Shown here: piece after piece, positions 13,345 through 25,425 of the stretch
Layout of the letters: the number at the start of each line of letters is the position of its first letter
Numbering within the stretch: position 1 is the stretch's first letter
NCBI RefSeq assembly: GCF_964204645.1
Contig: NC_134034.1
Coordinates: 186,001 to 250,000, forward strand
Reading direction: 5' to 3'
Length of the DNA: 64,000 bases
Source of the DNA: Tubulanus polymorphus
Taxonomy: Eukaryota; Nemertea; Palaeonemertea; Tubulaniformes; Tubulanidae
Translations under genes and position numbers: made by a program
Notes under the pieces: generated by a model
Databases searched by the model: none
Told to the model about the DNA's origin: nothing
Seen by the model: the letters and a program-made list of their open reading frames with translations, nothing else

Positions 13345-13400
13345 CTACTGCTCGTGCTGGTGCTACTGCCGCTGCTGCTGCTGGTACTGCTGCTGCTGTG
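13345..13400. repeat. GCT/GCC trinucleotide-rich tract
   Basis: Short imperfect GCTGCT/GGTGCT run giving poly-Ala in one frame. No exon evidence around it. Confidence 0.7.
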
Positions 13401-13869
13401 CCGTGTCCAACACTTCTCTCAACTACAATTCAACTAACACATATATCGAAGTGTCGTCCCACACCCCTTAAATCCACACGTGTCGCTAGCATGTGGTATA
13501 CGCGGTAAAAAAAATCACCTCATGTTCGATTTAGTATTTTTATTTTTCTCTCAGTCAATGATGGCAAATATTGCGCTGATCGTACCGGATTTCAATGTTT
13601 ATCGTGTAAATATTGAACGCCGTAGAAAATGGCGTCGGATTCATATGGCGATCGATTTTACGAGACAAATGTTCGTTTAATGTTCAAATTTCAGCGATGA
13701 ATGAATGGAATTAGACTCGTACACGATCCACTCGCAGTGGATCTCGTGCTGCAAGATCTTTTATAAGGGATCGTTAATTAAAAAAGGGGGAAATTTTACA
13801 CCAAAATTTTCTGGCTCTAAAGGTGATGTACCCCAACCAAAGGTTACCATCGCCAAAATTAGTCAACTA

Positions 13870-14163
13870 ACCCTAACCCTAGGGTGGGCCGTAACCCTAA
13901 CCCTAGGGTGGGCCGTAACCCTGACCCTAGCTCGCCTGTAACCCTAACCCTAGCAGGTCTCGAACCTGTGACCTCAATCCTGCCAGCCGAGCACCCAAAC
14001 CACTAGACCATAGACCAGTAGTAATTGAACGAGTTTGTAAGTTAGACTGGTAAGTGTGGTGACCGGTGACCAGTCAGGTGTGGTGACCGGTGACCAGTCA
14101 GGTGTGGTGACCGGTGACCAGTCAGGTGTGGTGACTGGTCACCAGTCGGGTGTGGTGACCGGA
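13870..14163 (-). mobile_element. composite tRNA-derived SINE-like element, copy 1
   Basis: On the minus strand the order is: a 24-bp VNTR (complement of GGTGTGGTGACCGGTGACCA, about 14050-14163), a linker, a tRNA-like head (14016-13953) with box A TGGTCTAGTGGTT and box B GGTTCGAGACC, then a tail of CTAGGGTTAGGGTTA units (13950-13870). The tRNA-like part resembles the 5' half and T arm of an eukaryotic tRNA but has no closed acceptor stem. Two more copies with the same order lie at about 23.4-23.9 and 55.2-55.4 kb. Confidence 0.75.
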
Positions 14164-14559
14164 TAACAATACCCGGTTACATATTTGGGGCTCCTTCCAG
14201 TAAAGATGGCTGACTTAATCATTGCAGTAAAGATGGCAGCTATCATAGACTCATTACTCATAAAATAATCATTTTGGAAATTGTCATACAGTTGTTTGCG
14301 TTCTCGTGTCAGAATAGCGTCAGTTCATTCCGTCATTTCATCTGCTGGATAATTTATCAGTTGAGATGAGTCGTTTAAATCATGATATAAAACGGTTATT
14401 GATTATTTATCATTTTCAGCATCAATCGATCTTCATTATACAATAATCGATCTTAGTTTCCATAACGACCGACATTTATTTATATTAGTTCAGACGATAC
14501 CTTATTGATGGAAGCCTAGAATGACATCCATCCCATCACATAGTGGTTACGTGGGTTTA

Positions 14560-14680
14560 ATTTGACTCTGAACCCAGTTCCACAATCGTGTGGGTTTATT
14601 TTGATTCTGGATCCAGTTCCACAATCGTGTGGGTTTATTTTGATTCTGGATCCAGTTCCACAGTTGTGCGGGTTTAATGT
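14560..14680. repeat. 39-bp minisatellite family, small locus (3 units)
   Basis: Three units with CAGTTCCACAATCGTGTGGG and TTTATTTTGATTCTGGATC. This is the minus orientation of the family best seen at 40.4 kb. Confidence 0.85.
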
Positions 14681-15117
14681 GACGCCCATGTTCCACCCAG
14701 CCCCTATATTTCACCATAAGCCATATTTATCGTGTGTTCTGTAATGATTACCTGGAAACGATTTAAATTACTTAGAAATGAAATCGATTCTAATATATAA
14801 AAGTTTAATATTCTCACGGGTGTATGCTATTTGTAAATACCTCGCCGTAAGCGTCGTGTGAACTCGTGTGACACAAGTTGTACCAATTAGAGTTAATTAG
14901 TTATAAATACTAAGAGGTGGTATTAATGGGTAATTGAGTCAGCGCGGTTGCTGGAAACAGTAACAACAATGTGAAGTGTGTCTGGTGCGAAGGTGATGCT
15001 GTAGTTTACACAAAATCCTCTAGGACCGGTTCTTCCTTAGTTGAGACTTAAGTCCAAAAGTCGTCCAAAATCTTAAGACTGGACTTAGACTGTTAGATTT
15101 GCTTGAGAACTGAGATG

Positions 15118-15390
15118 GTACCAACATCCTACAATCTGATTGGTCCAGGAGCTTCATCCTGCAATCTGATTGGTTCAGGAGCTTCATCCTACAATCTGAT
15201 TGGTCCAGGAGCATCATCCTACAATCTGATTGGTCCAGGAGCTTCATCCTACAATCTGATTGGTCCAGGAGCTTCATCCTGCAATCTGATTGGTCCAGGA
15301 GCTTCATCCTGCAATCTGATTGGTCTAGGGGCTTCATCCTGCAATCTGATTGGTCTAGGAGTTCCATCGTACAATCTGATCGATCTAGGG
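15118..15390. repeat. 30-bp minisatellite carrying an inverted CCAAT box in each unit
   Basis: Nine units of the form CAATCTGATTGGTCCAGGAG plus CTTCATCCTA. Eight keep CTGATTGG intact, the reverse complement of the NF-Y consensus CCAATCAG. The exact 30-bp period leaves both strands open as 10-residue repeats, which I treat as non-coding. Confidence 0.95.
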
Positions 15391-15811
15391 TCATTTGCAT
15401 AATACATAGCGTGTTTACCTGCGTGGAAGATTTTGCACAAGATTTTGTAGCTAAGAAGACAAGAAACTCAATTGGCTTTGAAGTAGATTTCTGTTAGGTT
15501 TATTGTCTCGATCAAAGGGTTTATAATAGATGCGCCGCGCTGCCTGTCACACAGTTACAGCACCAATAATCAATTACCATTTCAAAACATGACAGAATTT
15601 TACATTTGAGAAAATTACAGCGATATTCATCGCACGAGCGCGCGCGTATTTAATGGATTTTCTGCAAATGACATTTTGATCATAATCAACTTGAAATGAA
15701 GTAAAATCGATATTGATTGACGTTTGAGATAGGTTTCGACGTCGGGAACAGTGTGATGAGGGGATCTGACGCCGGGTTACGACGATGGTTAGATCAGTTT
15801 CAGAAACATCA

Positions 15812-16100
15812 TGAAATCCTCGGTTAAGGAGGTCACAGTTCAGTTAATGAGGTCATTGTTTAGTTAATGAGGTCACAATGCAGGTAATGACGTCACTGTT
15901 TAGGTAATGACGTCACTGTTTAGTTAATGAGGTCACAATGTAGGTAATGACGTCATTGTTTAGGTAATGACGTCACTGTTTAGTTAATGAGGTCACAATG
16001 TAGGTAATGAGGTCATTGTTTAGGTAATGACGTCACTGTTTAGTTAATGAGGTCACAATGTAGGTAATGAGGTCACAATTCTGGTAATGACGTCACAGTT
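15812..16100. repeat. 20-bp minisatellite with repeated CRE palindromes
   Basis: About 14 units of the form TTAGGTAATGACGTCACTGT or TTAGTTAATGAGGTCACAAT. Six units contain the perfect CRE palindrome TGACGTCA, and most others contain TGAGGTCA, which includes the nuclear-receptor half site AGGTCA. Confidence 0.95.
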
Positions 16101-16117
16101 GTATATTATTGTATGTC

Positions 16118-16393
16118 TAATGAAGACTGTGGCCGTGGCAACCGTGTTATATATTCAAATATAAATTTATCTGACCAGGTCCTTCAGTAACTCGCTCAGT
16201 TCGAGACGGCATACAGACCTTTCACGGACCACTCATGCGCGATCTATAGATTGATCGGATAGGTCAGTTTTGGATTGTTCTGGTACAATACAGATTGTTG
16301 CTTGTACGACAAGAGGTCACGTTATTGTCACGTGATGACAGTCCGTGACTCAGATCTCTACACGAGAACGTTACAATGAAACAGCGACTAGAA
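16118..16393 (+). repeat. 276-bp dispersed repeat, copy A
   Basis: Begins TAATGAAGACTGTGG, runs through CTGACCAGGTCCTTCAGTAA and ends near GAAACAGCGACTAG. It is nearly identical to 36939-37213 (same strand, about 95% by eye). It contains a TCACGTGA E-box at about 16329. No inverted ends or coding frame are visible, so it may be a SINE, MITE or segmental copy. Confidence 0.85.
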
Positions 16394-16399
16394 GTAAAC

Positions 16400-17460
16400 C
16401 GTATGCGGGTCCTAGTTTTCCTAGGAAGCGGAATACGAATGATTTTGAATCCTAGGAAAAATTCGAAGGTCGCTGGTGGACTGGATCAAAAGCTCCGAGT
16501 GAAAGAGTGTGGGCGTCAAAACTACGAGGTATTTTTTTCGATATAAATTGGCAAAGCCTTTGAACTGCGATATTACCGAGGCATCAAACATCGTTTACTG
16601 AGCGCCGGACAAAAAAAACCACGTCCTCGCTGTAATAAAACGTCATCATCTCGAATCAATAGAGACTGTGCATCAAAGGTTCTGGGAGCTTAATGGGAAG
16701 TAATTAAGCGGGTTAAACCGCCCTCCGGACACGAGACCTATGGCGGCACTATATCCATATACTCGATATAATAGCTCTGTTTAGTGGTGGACTAATTGAT
16801 TCCCCTCCCAGGAGACTATTCAATCAAACAACTAATGCTTGCTTGAAATAAATAGTTTTTTTTTGCTCGCATCAGGACCGCGACATATCGAATCTACTTA
16901 ATTAGCTCAGGATAATCTAGGTCTAATCATGGATTATAAAACGTAGGTCTAATTCATTAAATCATGGACCAGTTGTGCAGCTTAGACTTAAGACCAGTCT
17001 TAGCTCATCTTAGTTCTATTCTATCTAACAACTCGTAAGACCAGTCTTAACTCATTTTGGTTCTATAGCCAGTCTTAAAACCAGTCTCAAACCAGTCTTA
17101 AGACAACTTATAGAGATTTGGGCCATGACTGTGCAACTGATGGCCCCGGGAGAACCAAACCTGGATCCTCGCACACTTCGAGGACCTGGATCCTCGAACA
17201 CTTCGAGGACCTGGATCCTCACACAGAGGAGGAAAAAACCAGGAAATGTTTTTTACTATGGCATTTGAACGCTGTGTAGACACCTATTTGAGCGATTAAG
17301 CCCTGGATTAAATCGACTGAGCCACTGCCGCCCAGGGCCCTGATAAATCCATCCAGGGACCTGCTCAATTAGAAAAACATGAAATAGGGAAAAAAAACAT
17401 ACACAGTTAGTGATAGTAGTTATGCTATCATTTGGTGTATATTGACTGATTCATTTCATA
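16400..17460. other. gene-free stretch with foldback fragments
   Basis: Contains diverged copies of the GACTGGTCTTAAG foldback family at about 16970-17110 and a 25-bp tandem (GACCTGGATCCTCGCACACT) at about 17155-17230. No exon seen. Confidence 0.4.
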
Positions 17461-17489
17461 TCGAAATTGATCATTGTTGACGACAAACC

Positions 17490-17675
17490 GAGACCCGCTG
17501 CCGGTACCGCTGTCGCTGCTGTCGCTGCTGGTGCTGCTGCCGGTACTGCTGTCGCTGCTGGTGCTGCTGGTGCTGCTGCCGGTATCGCTACTGCTGCTGG
17601 TGCTGCTGCCGGTACCGCTGCCGCTGCTGGTGCTGCTGCCGGTACCGCTGCTGGTGCTGGTGCTGTTGCTGGTTA
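17490..17675. repeat. imperfect GCT/GGT trinucleotide tract
   Basis: Degenerate CTGCTGGTGCTGCTGCCGGT tandem giving Ala/Gly or Leu/Val frames. No splice or start context supports coding. Confidence 0.85.
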
Positions 17676-17759
17676 GAGCGCATCGAAAACCAATTGCGTG
17701 TGTGAGTGCGTGGTGTTGCGTGTGCGTGTTTGATGGATTTGTAACTGCTAATTGAACAT

Positions 17760-18900
17760 GCTCCGATACGTCACAGCGGAAGTGTGCTGACAGACCGAGT
17801 TATCACACGCGGTGAAATACCTGTCATATACAACGCCTTCCTGAATGATCATGATGATATCCCCCAATGACGTCACCGAATCACCCCGTGCTAAGGAATT
17901 TGATGATATCCCTAAAAACCTTCCTGTAAAAAACATTGTTCTTTTGATTTATCGTTTAAAAGACGTACAAAAAAATAAACGGACGGATCTCATCGAGAAC
18001 CCGTTTCCCATTCGCGGTGACAACAACATCCCTGACCCTGACCTTTTACGGGTGAGACCACCCCTGACCCTTTAGGGGGTAGGGGGTTAAAGTAGCGTTA
18101 TTTTATTGAGGGAAAGTCTTCAAATGTCGATTAAGAAAATATAGGTCAACAGTATTTGTTTCTAATCAATGATCTGAAGACATTTAAAAGTCACAATCGA
18201 TGTCGACGTTTCTCGGTGAGAACCGGTTTCTATTGAATACGGCGGCCGGGTGTGAACTATATCTGACGCGGTGCGCTGTGTTTGGGACGTTTTAAAGTCC
18301 TGCAAATTGTTAACCATACAATAACACATATTCACTCATACAACACCGCGACAGAAATTCCGATAAACGGAACATTGAAACGGCCGCGAGGACGCGGGTT
18401 CGTGTGGTAGGTCTCTCCGAGCAGCGAGTAGATTGCGCGCGCGTTGAGAGCTCTGAGGGCGCTGAGATAGTCAGTCAGTGGCGCTGTATCTACTGTCAGT
18501 GTGTGTGGCGTGTTTACCCGTTTAGTCCGCGTGTAAATAAATTGTTATCATATCAATTATGACGACGGTTGTACAGATAATAAATAGGTCTGCTGGTCGG
18601 CAATGAGACGACACACAGTCACGACACACAGTCAGTACACGGTCCTGATAGTGCGCGCGTAGGCAGCGAGTTCGGGGTGTCTCATAACTGTCTGTCTCTA
18701 TCAAACAAACTGTCAAACTTTTCTCGACTCTCGTTCGTACAAGGATAACATTTTATAAAAACACTACTTTACGCGGTAACACAAAGTTCTCAAGGATTTA
18801 TTTCACGGATTTCTATTTATAGAAGTGACTCGGATGGTAGTTTAGGGAATACAGGAATCGCAGGAATTCAGTAAACAGTGAATTCTATTTCGTCAAGAAC
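17760..18900. other. no gene seen; CpG-rich part at 18230-18500
   Basis: Open frames are short. About 18230-18500 is CpG-rich (GGCGGCCGGGTG, GGCCGCGAGGACGCGGG) and precedes the putative upstream exon of the GalNAc-transferase gene, so it may belong to its promoter region. Confidence 0.4.
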
Positions 18901-18939
18901 GAAGCGAATTTTTTATCGCTGAGATATCGAATATCTGGT

Positions 18940-19131
18940 ATTGTTGCGCATGCGCGCGCGTGTGTTCGGGTGCAGCGACAACTTGCAGGAAGTTTGTAGC
19001 AGTTTAAACTGTGATCTGACAGAGCGTCAACTGACATCAACAGTGTGAACAGGATTGGACTGTGTACTGATATCTGTGACTAAAACTATATCAGAATTAT
19101 TTCCATCGAGATACATCAGTTATTGGTTACG
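18940..19131 (+). promoter_or_regulatory. candidate promoter and first 5' UTR exon of the GalNAc-transferase gene
   Basis: A perfect NRF1-type palindrome GCGCATGCGC (18946-18955) in a CpG-rich stretch is followed about 175 bp later by a strong donor, GGTTACG|GTAAGTG, with GT at 19132. No coding frame precedes the donor. The next good plus-strand 5' UTR acceptor is TATTTTTCAG at 38881-38890, just before the GALNT start codon, so I infer a 19.8-kb first intron. The donor is visible; the link is inference. Confidence 0.45.
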
Positions 19132-19394
19132 GTAAGTGTTCTCTCCGCCTCCACTAACCACGTGCTGGCTGGTGTAGTATATTATAAATTGATTTATGTT
19201 TCGGGTCAGAGCGATTGTGATCTAATCGCTATTCATTGAAAACAATCAACTGACTTTTTCTTTCTGTATCAAAACGACATTCCGTGTATAGAAATAACGC
19301 TTTAAATAGATTTGGGGAAAACGTATTTCCGAAGTTGAGTATTAGTGATGACACACTACCGCAGCTACACGCAGTTCTATCACACCCGCAATCT

Positions 19395-19560
19395 AACAAC
19401 ATTCATTCTAAAACAAGGAAGTGATTCACAGAAACAGGTCCTCCCACTCACCACAACTAGTTTCACAGATTTACACTAGGTGGCGTTCATTCACACAGAA
19501 ACAGGTCCTCCCACTCACCACAACTAGTTTCACAAATCTACACTAGGTGGCGTTCGATAA
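19395..19560. repeat. tandem duplication, about 67-bp unit, two copies
   Basis: Two near-identical blocks with CAGAAACAGGTCCTCCCACT, CACCACAACTAGTTTCAC and CACTAGGTGGCGTTC. Confidence 0.8.
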
Positions 19561-20104
19561 CTAAGCCTGGGTGTTTAAATCTTGGGCGAGTTTGGAAACC
19601 TTGGGAAATCTTTGTCTCCGTGAGGATACAGGCCCAAAGTGTTACCCAACAACATTTACAAGGTGCTGCACCCTGCGAACTATCCCTGGCACGCGAGGCG
19701 TGTTTATATCCAGACATGTGGATTATGGAGAAAAAAAAAATCTACATCAAACGATTAGTCACTAATTACTGGATAAAACCATCCGGTATTAATACCTCCT
19801 AACAACGACCTCCACACGACCTCCACACAACCTCTCCTAGACCTCCCTCTAATCGACTATTAAGGACGGCCGAATACAAACCGGTACTGAGAGTGGATGT
19901 CTACATGTAAACAATCAGTCTAAACAATTTACATCTAAATGGAAAATTCTTTATGATTATGTTGATATATGATAGGGTTATATTTCATATCTCTCCGGTG
20001 TAAAGTACTGATTGAGACCGTCTGCTCGCTACACACAGACCGATATCAGTGGAATATCAGTTAAACAATGATGGCTTTTAAAATGAATATACTACAAGAG
20101 TTAA

Positions 20105-20805
20105 TCGATGCCCCTTTACTGTGCGGGTTTAATATGATTCTGAACCCAGTTCCACAGTTGTGAGCTCTGAATCCAGTTCCACAGTTGTGAACTCTGAATC
20201 CAGTTCCACAGTTGTGTGGGTTTAATTTGACTCTAGATCCAGTTCCACAGTTGTGAACTCTGAATCCAGTTCCACAGTTGTGAACTCTGAATCCAGTTCC
20301 ACAGTTGTGAACTCTGAATCCAGTTCCACAGTTGTGAACTCTGAATCCAGTTCCACAGTTGTGTGGGTTTAATTTGACTCTAGATCCAGTTCCACAGTTG
20401 TGAACTCTGAATCCAGTTCCACAGTTGTGAACTCTGAATCCAGTTCCACAGTTGTGTGGGTTTAATTTGACTCTAGATCCAGTTCCACAGTTGTGAACTC
20501 TGAATCCAGTTCCACAGTTGAGTGGGTTTAATTTGACTCTAGATCCAGTTCCACAGTTGTGAACTCTGAATCCAGTTCCACAGTTGTGAACTCTGAATCC
20601 AGTTCCACAGTTGTGTGGGTTTAATTTGACTCTAGATCCAGTTCCACAGTTGTGAACTCTGAATCCAGTTCCACAGTTGTGAACTCTGAATCCAGTTCCA
20701 CAGTTGTGTGGGTTTAATTTGACTCTAGATCCAGTTCCACAGTTGTGAACTCTGAATCCAGTTCCACAGTTGTGAACTCTGAATCCAGTTCCACAGTTGT
20801 GTGAA
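20105..20805 (-). repeat. 39/27-bp minisatellite family, large locus
   Basis: Plus-strand units are CTCTGAATCCAGTTCCACAG-TTGTGAA (27 bp) and a 39-bp form with an extra GTGGGTTTAATTTGA. The two forms alternate in a higher-order pattern. All periods are multiples of three, so a 275-codon frame stays open on the minus strand, with repeats of the HNCGTGFRV / [13 protein letters not shown] type. No signal, domain or splice context supports a gene. Confidence 0.95.
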
Positions 20806-21054
20806 TGGAACACTGTAGTGGATGGTACAACGGAAACAAACACTTGTATTTTATACGAAAGTTTATTCAGCCACTTGTGGCTTGTCATAAAATCATTTTC
20901 ATTTTTTGCTTATAAAATCTAAACAAATGAAACATAAGGTTTACAAACAAAGTTTCAGCAGCGCAAATATTGACTCGATAATAAATAGACACTCAATATT
21001 TCAATATAGGCTGAAACTCGGTTGAAATGAGTTCATTTTATAAAAACTGAATTT

Positions 21055-21165
21055 CAAGCAGTTTTGAATGGTTTGAAGAGAAAAGAGAGAGAGGAGAGTG
21101 ACGAGTGAGAGGAGGGAGCGAGGGAGAGAGAGAGTAAGAGGAAGATGAAGAGAGAGAGAGGGCCA
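21055..21165. repeat. GA-rich tract
   Basis: Polypurine GAGAGGGAG-type sequence interrupted by T and C. Confidence 0.8.
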
Positions 21166-21732
21166 CAGAATGAAAATGTTGGATCCAGTAAACACAAACC
21201 TATAGATAAACGTAGATAAATCATTCGGGTTTTGTTTTACTGATTTCAAATCAGAGAAAATCGACTTCATTTTGTGAATTTGAACTCATATGATTTTGTT
21301 GTTTTTGCCCGCAAGAAAAAATCTCATCAGTTCAGTAGTAGCGGCAACTGATGTGACATAAAGCGATGTAATTACAATGTAACCAGTGTATATATTTACA
21401 TTGTGCACTCGCGCTATTGTGAGTTTACTGGGAAAAAGCAAATAACGATTTTCAGATAGTAAAAAAAAAGCAGTGAATTAAGTGCACCGCGCGCGCATCT
21501 ACGCAATAATGCCGGTAGTTCGTATTTCGTCGCGTCGGTAACAAAGCGAGTTTTAACGACGGGTTTTCCCGACGGACGACACGGCGACTCGTCGCGCGCC
21601 GTCGCCGCCGCCGACATTTATATCGGTTTAATAGATACTGCGAGAAATACAGCAGAAAAATGGAATCGGTCCCCAGTGGCGCCATCTGATTGCGAGATGG
21701 CTTGAACAATGTCCGCCAGACATGTGGCTAAA

Positions 21733-21895
21733 ATGTTTTGTTAGTACCCAGATACAACCGAGGGGTCAGTTACAGGTCGGGGAGGCAGGCTTGTTTTGTT
21801 AGTACCCAGATACTACCGACAGGTCAGTTACAGGTCGGGGAGGCAGGCTTGTTTTGTTAGTACCCAGATACAACCGAGGGGTCAGTTACAGGTCT
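21733..21895. repeat. 58-bp minisatellite, 3 copies
   Basis: Units contain GTTTTGTTAGTACCCAGATA, CAACCGAGGGGTCAGTTACA and GGTCGGGGAGGCAGGCTT. Confidence 0.9.
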
Positions 21896-22030
21896 ATCAC
21901 CACTGGTAGTTGATGTCCTAGTACACACTGGCGACACCTGGTGGATCCTCTTCACGCCACTAATAGAATCCTCTCTATCACCACAGGTAGTTGATGTCCT
22001 AGTACACACTGGCGACACCTGGTGGATTAT
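21896..22030. repeat. direct duplication related to the GGTGTCGCTAGTGT dispersed motif
   Basis: Two copies of a block with GGTAGTTGATGTCCTAGTAC and ACTGGCGACACCTGGTGGAT. The reverse-complement form occurs in duplicate in the intron of the second MS4A-like gene (57300-57475). Confidence 0.8.
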
Positions 22031-22189
22031 CCTCACTTGATGCTCAATAATAGTTTTCGAATATATATTTTATGAAATGATGTTTAATCACGTTGTGAAT
22101 ATGAACCACGCCCTGATTTATATTCAATCCGCTGTAGCAGTTTAAAATGCGTCTCTCTCTGTTTTAAAACTCAATTCGCAACAAGCGAT

Positions 22190-22300
22190 TATCATTCATC
22201 AGTCATTCGATATCATTCATCAGTCATTCGATATCATTCATCAGTCATTCGATATCATTCATAAGTCATTCGATTATCATTCATCAGTCATTCGATAATT
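22190..22300. repeat. 21-bp minisatellite, 5 copies
   Basis: Unit ATTCATCAGTCATTCGATAT plus C. Confidence 0.9.
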
Positions 22301-22383
22301 TGCGATTCCACTTGGGAAACTGTTAAACCGGATCCAGGGGGGTCATGTTTCACAATCGAGACCTAACAATCAAAAAGTTGTTA

Positions 22384-22519
22384 CAGGGCTAAGTTTCACA
22401 AAAAAAGTTAAACTCAGATTTTTGGTGTAATTGCCATTGGTTACTTCATGTTTTCAATGAGGACAACAATTCAAACTTAACCGTTTCAAGCTTACAGTTT
22501 TTCGTGAAACTGGGCCCTG
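22384..22519. mobile_element. diverged foldback element, GGGCCCAGTTTCAC family
   Basis: The left end CAGGGCTAAGTTTCACAAAA and the right end TTTTCGTGAAACTGGGCCCT pair imperfectly. The same family has perfect ends at 6824-6932. Confidence 0.65.
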
Positions 22520-23027
22520 GTCTCGAGTTGATTGACAATGAGTTTAGACTGGTCTCAAATCTGAGCGATGACTATTTATGGAACTGTATCGACTGGGGTC
22601 TGGTTAGACACGCAGTCTGTCTGATTGAGTACCGGTACTATATTCTCTGCCTGTTTATAGCAATGTCAATAAACTAAACGTGGATATATATTTGAAGTAA
22701 TGTTCGACGCTGTCGTCAGTTGGTTGACACATCCTCAAATGTAGTCAATATCAGCCCGAGGAATGCTATCAGTTTTATGGCCGCGAATATTTCAATGATT
22801 TTTTTTCAAGTGGTGCGCGATGGATTTCGACAGATTTCGTAGTTAATGACGACGGCGGTGACGGTTGATGCTGATGAGAACACGCGTTGATAATTGACGG
22901 GCCGGAAATACGCTGCCGTCGTCACTATGGTAGCGTGACCTTGACGACAGTAACTAACAACTAAAGAAAGACGACATGTTTTGCATTTATACAGATTCAT
23001 ATAATACACATACTAATATCCTCCCAT

Positions 23028-23245
23028 CTTTTCCTCCTCCCCTCCTCCTCTCTCCTCCCCTCCTCCTCCCCCTCTCCTCCCTCCTTCCTCTCCTCCCCTC
23101 TCCTCTCCCCTTCCCCTCTCCTCTCCCCTTCCCCTCTCCTCCCAACCTCTCCTCCCCCTCTCCCCTTCCCCTCTCCTCTCCCCTTCCCCTCTCCTCCCAA
23201 CCTCTCCTCCCACCCTCTCCTCCCTCCTTCCTCTCCTCTCACCCT
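23028..23245. repeat. polypyrimidine tract
   Basis: About 215 bp almost purely C/T (CTCCTCCCCTCTCC with a 20-30-bp higher-order repeat). Pro/Leu/Ser-rich and Gly/Glu/Arg-rich frames on the two strands are artefacts. Confidence 0.95.
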
Positions 23246-23392
23246 CTAAATAGACACTTTCCTGCACAAAATAGGAATTTTCCAACAGAAAAAGGTACAA
23301 GTCTTCTAAAAAAGAGAAAATTATGACAAAAATAGCCTCAACCTCCCAGTTCTGCCGGCCCTAAAAACAGCCATAACCCGTCACTGTGTCTC

Positions 23393-23893
23393 CATAACCC
23401 TAGGGCTCACCAGTAACCCTAACCCTAGCTCGTAACCCTAACCCTAGCTAGCCCATAACCCTAACCCTAGCAGGACTCGAACCCGCGACCTCCAACATAC
23501 CAACCGAGCACGCTACCCACTAGACCATAGATCAGTAGCGACTGTCTGAGTTTGTAAGTTAGTCTGCTCAGTGTGGTGACCTGGTGACCAGTCAGGTGTG
23601 GTCTCTGGCGACCAGTCAGGTGTGGTCTCTGGCGACCAGTCAGGTGTGGTCTCTGGCGACCAGTCAGGTGTGGTAACTGGTGATCAGTCAGGTGTGGTAA
23701 CTGGTGACCAGTCAGGTGTGGTGTCCGGAGACCAGTCAGGTGTGGTAACTGGTGACCAGTCAGGTGTGGTAACTGGTGACCAGTCAGGTGTGGTAACTGG
23801 TGACCAGTCAGGTGTGGTAACTGGTGATCAGTCAGGTGTGGTAACTGGTGACCAGTCAGGTGTGGTAACTGGTGATCAGTCAGGTGTGGTAGT
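23393..23893 (-). mobile_element. composite tRNA-derived SINE-like element, copy 2, long VNTR
   Basis: Same order as at 13.9 kb on the minus strand: VNTR (about 23575-23893, 24-bp units such as GGTGTGGTAACTGGTGACCA, about 13 copies), tRNA-like head (23530-23470) with GGTTCGAGTCC box B, and tail with TTAGGG-type units (23462-23395). The plus-strand Ser-Gly-Asp-Gln repeat frame is a VNTR artefact. Confidence 0.75.
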
Positions 23894-24024
23894 AATACCC
23901 GCTTTCATTCTCTATGAGCAATGTAAAAGTTTTAGGTTCTCTTAGTTTTAAATATCACTATGTAAAAGTTCAGAGGCTGCATATATAAACTCCACAACCA
24001 GGAAGGGTTTACAGAACAGCCGAA

Positions 24025-24025
<1 letters not shown>

Positions 24026-24064
<39 letters not shown>

Positions 24065-24066
24065 GG
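24026..24066. repeat. CAG trinucleotide run
   Basis: About 13 CAG/CAA units in non-coding context. Confidence 0.9.
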
Positions 24067-24603
24067 CGTGAAATACAATAATATTTATAATTCAATGATA
24101 CGTAAGTTCGAGATGTAAGCACTAATATTTAGTCTATGATATAGCTGTAAGGAACTGAGGATATCTTTGTTTGTTTGCTGGGGGGGTTCTCTATACAGAG
24201 TACTGTATATTCCTACTCTGTACTCTATATATATAATGAACCATAACGACAATAATTTCTGATCTTTTTATCATTGATTGTACGGAAACATATGTTTGAT
24301 ATTTTATGAGAAATTGATTATTACGATACATATGTCCAACATTTTATTACCACGGTGAATATATATAGACTTAAACGCCTGGGATTTTCTGCGTTTACGA
24401 AAAGCAATCATATGAGTAAAAAGTATTGAATAATTTCCGGCCTCACTGAAACATCGCCATGTATTCAAATACTACAGTCATCTGCCAGAACTATGTAGGG
24501 CCTAATTGATTGTCATTACAGATATATGCAGGGGCCAAAAAAAATCTACAAATTTCTCACATTTCAATTTAACAATTCTTTTTGTTGGAAAACAATACCG
24601 TAC

Positions 24604-24722
24604 AGGGGCTGCAGTTGCTGAAAAGTTGGTAAAAGATAACCAGCAGATAAATACCATCTAGTAACAATAAACATTTAATTGTCACTATGTCAACTATCCA
24701 CTGGTTATCTCAACTGCTGCGG
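24604..24722. mobile_element. foldback element, GCAGTTGCTGAAAAGTTG family
   Basis: The left part GGGGCTGCAGTTGCTGAAAA and right part ATCTCAACTGCTGCGG pair, with the family interior TTTAATTGTCACTATG. Relatives are at 49946-50068 and 59488-59619. Confidence 0.75.
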
Positions 24723-25174
24723 TCTCAGTTTGGTTGTTGGTCCCTGATGATTGATACATAGTGGAAAGTTTAAAAGTTGTCAAAGTTAATCGCTGGATTA
24801 ACTGAAATAGTGACAATTAACTGTTTCGTGTCGGTTAGCCCATATACGGTTAAGTGATTGGGCCCCATATGTTTGCATCATTCCCCTGGTCAAGGGATAT
24901 TTCACTAACCAAATTGTGACATATATAAACTCGGTGTGCGACGCGAGGCCTGAAGCAGCAGTTTCCAATGCTCTAGAGACTGATAGTGAGATAAACCAAT
25001 CCGACATCGTTCACCACAGTAACCGTATTAAAGGTTACAACGGTATCAGCCGCTATTCGATTTCTGTGAACCAGCTCAGTTTGACTTTCAAATGCGATTA
25101 TCTCAAGATATTCCGCATCATATCATTTACAACTGTGATATTGTCGACATGATGATAGACTGGGCTCAGACACG

Positions 25175-25425
25175 TCCAAAAACATTTCATCTGATCGGCC
25201 CTAGTTCAAAATTGGACTCGGAATTATGTTCTTAAGTTGTTAGATTGATTATAGAACCAAAATGAGCTTTTAAATTGGTCTTATGTTGTTAGATTAGTTA
25301 TAGAACTAAAATGAGCTTAGACTGGTCTCAAGTTGTTAGATTGGTTATAGAACTAAAATGAGCTTAGACTGGTCTTAAGTTGTTAGATTGTCTATAGAAC
25401 AAAAATGAGCTTAGACTGGTATGTG
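25175..25425. repeat. tandem copies of the GACTGGTCTTAAG foldback-derived motif
   Basis: Four 56-60-bp units with AAATGAGCTTAGACTGGTCT and AAGTTGTTAGATTGGTTATA. The same motif family occurs at 16.97, 42.1, 45.1, 48.45 and 50.1 kb. Confidence 0.75.

Noticed and set aside
17467-17755. Ala/Gly or Leu/Val-rich plus-strand frames
   Set aside because: Trinucleotide repeat with no coding context.
20061-20888. 275-codon repeat protein on the minus strand
   Set aside because: Produced by 27/39-bp minisatellite periods. No promoter, signal, splice site or domain, and the same family lies inside a GALNT intron elsewhere. Kept only as a finding to test.
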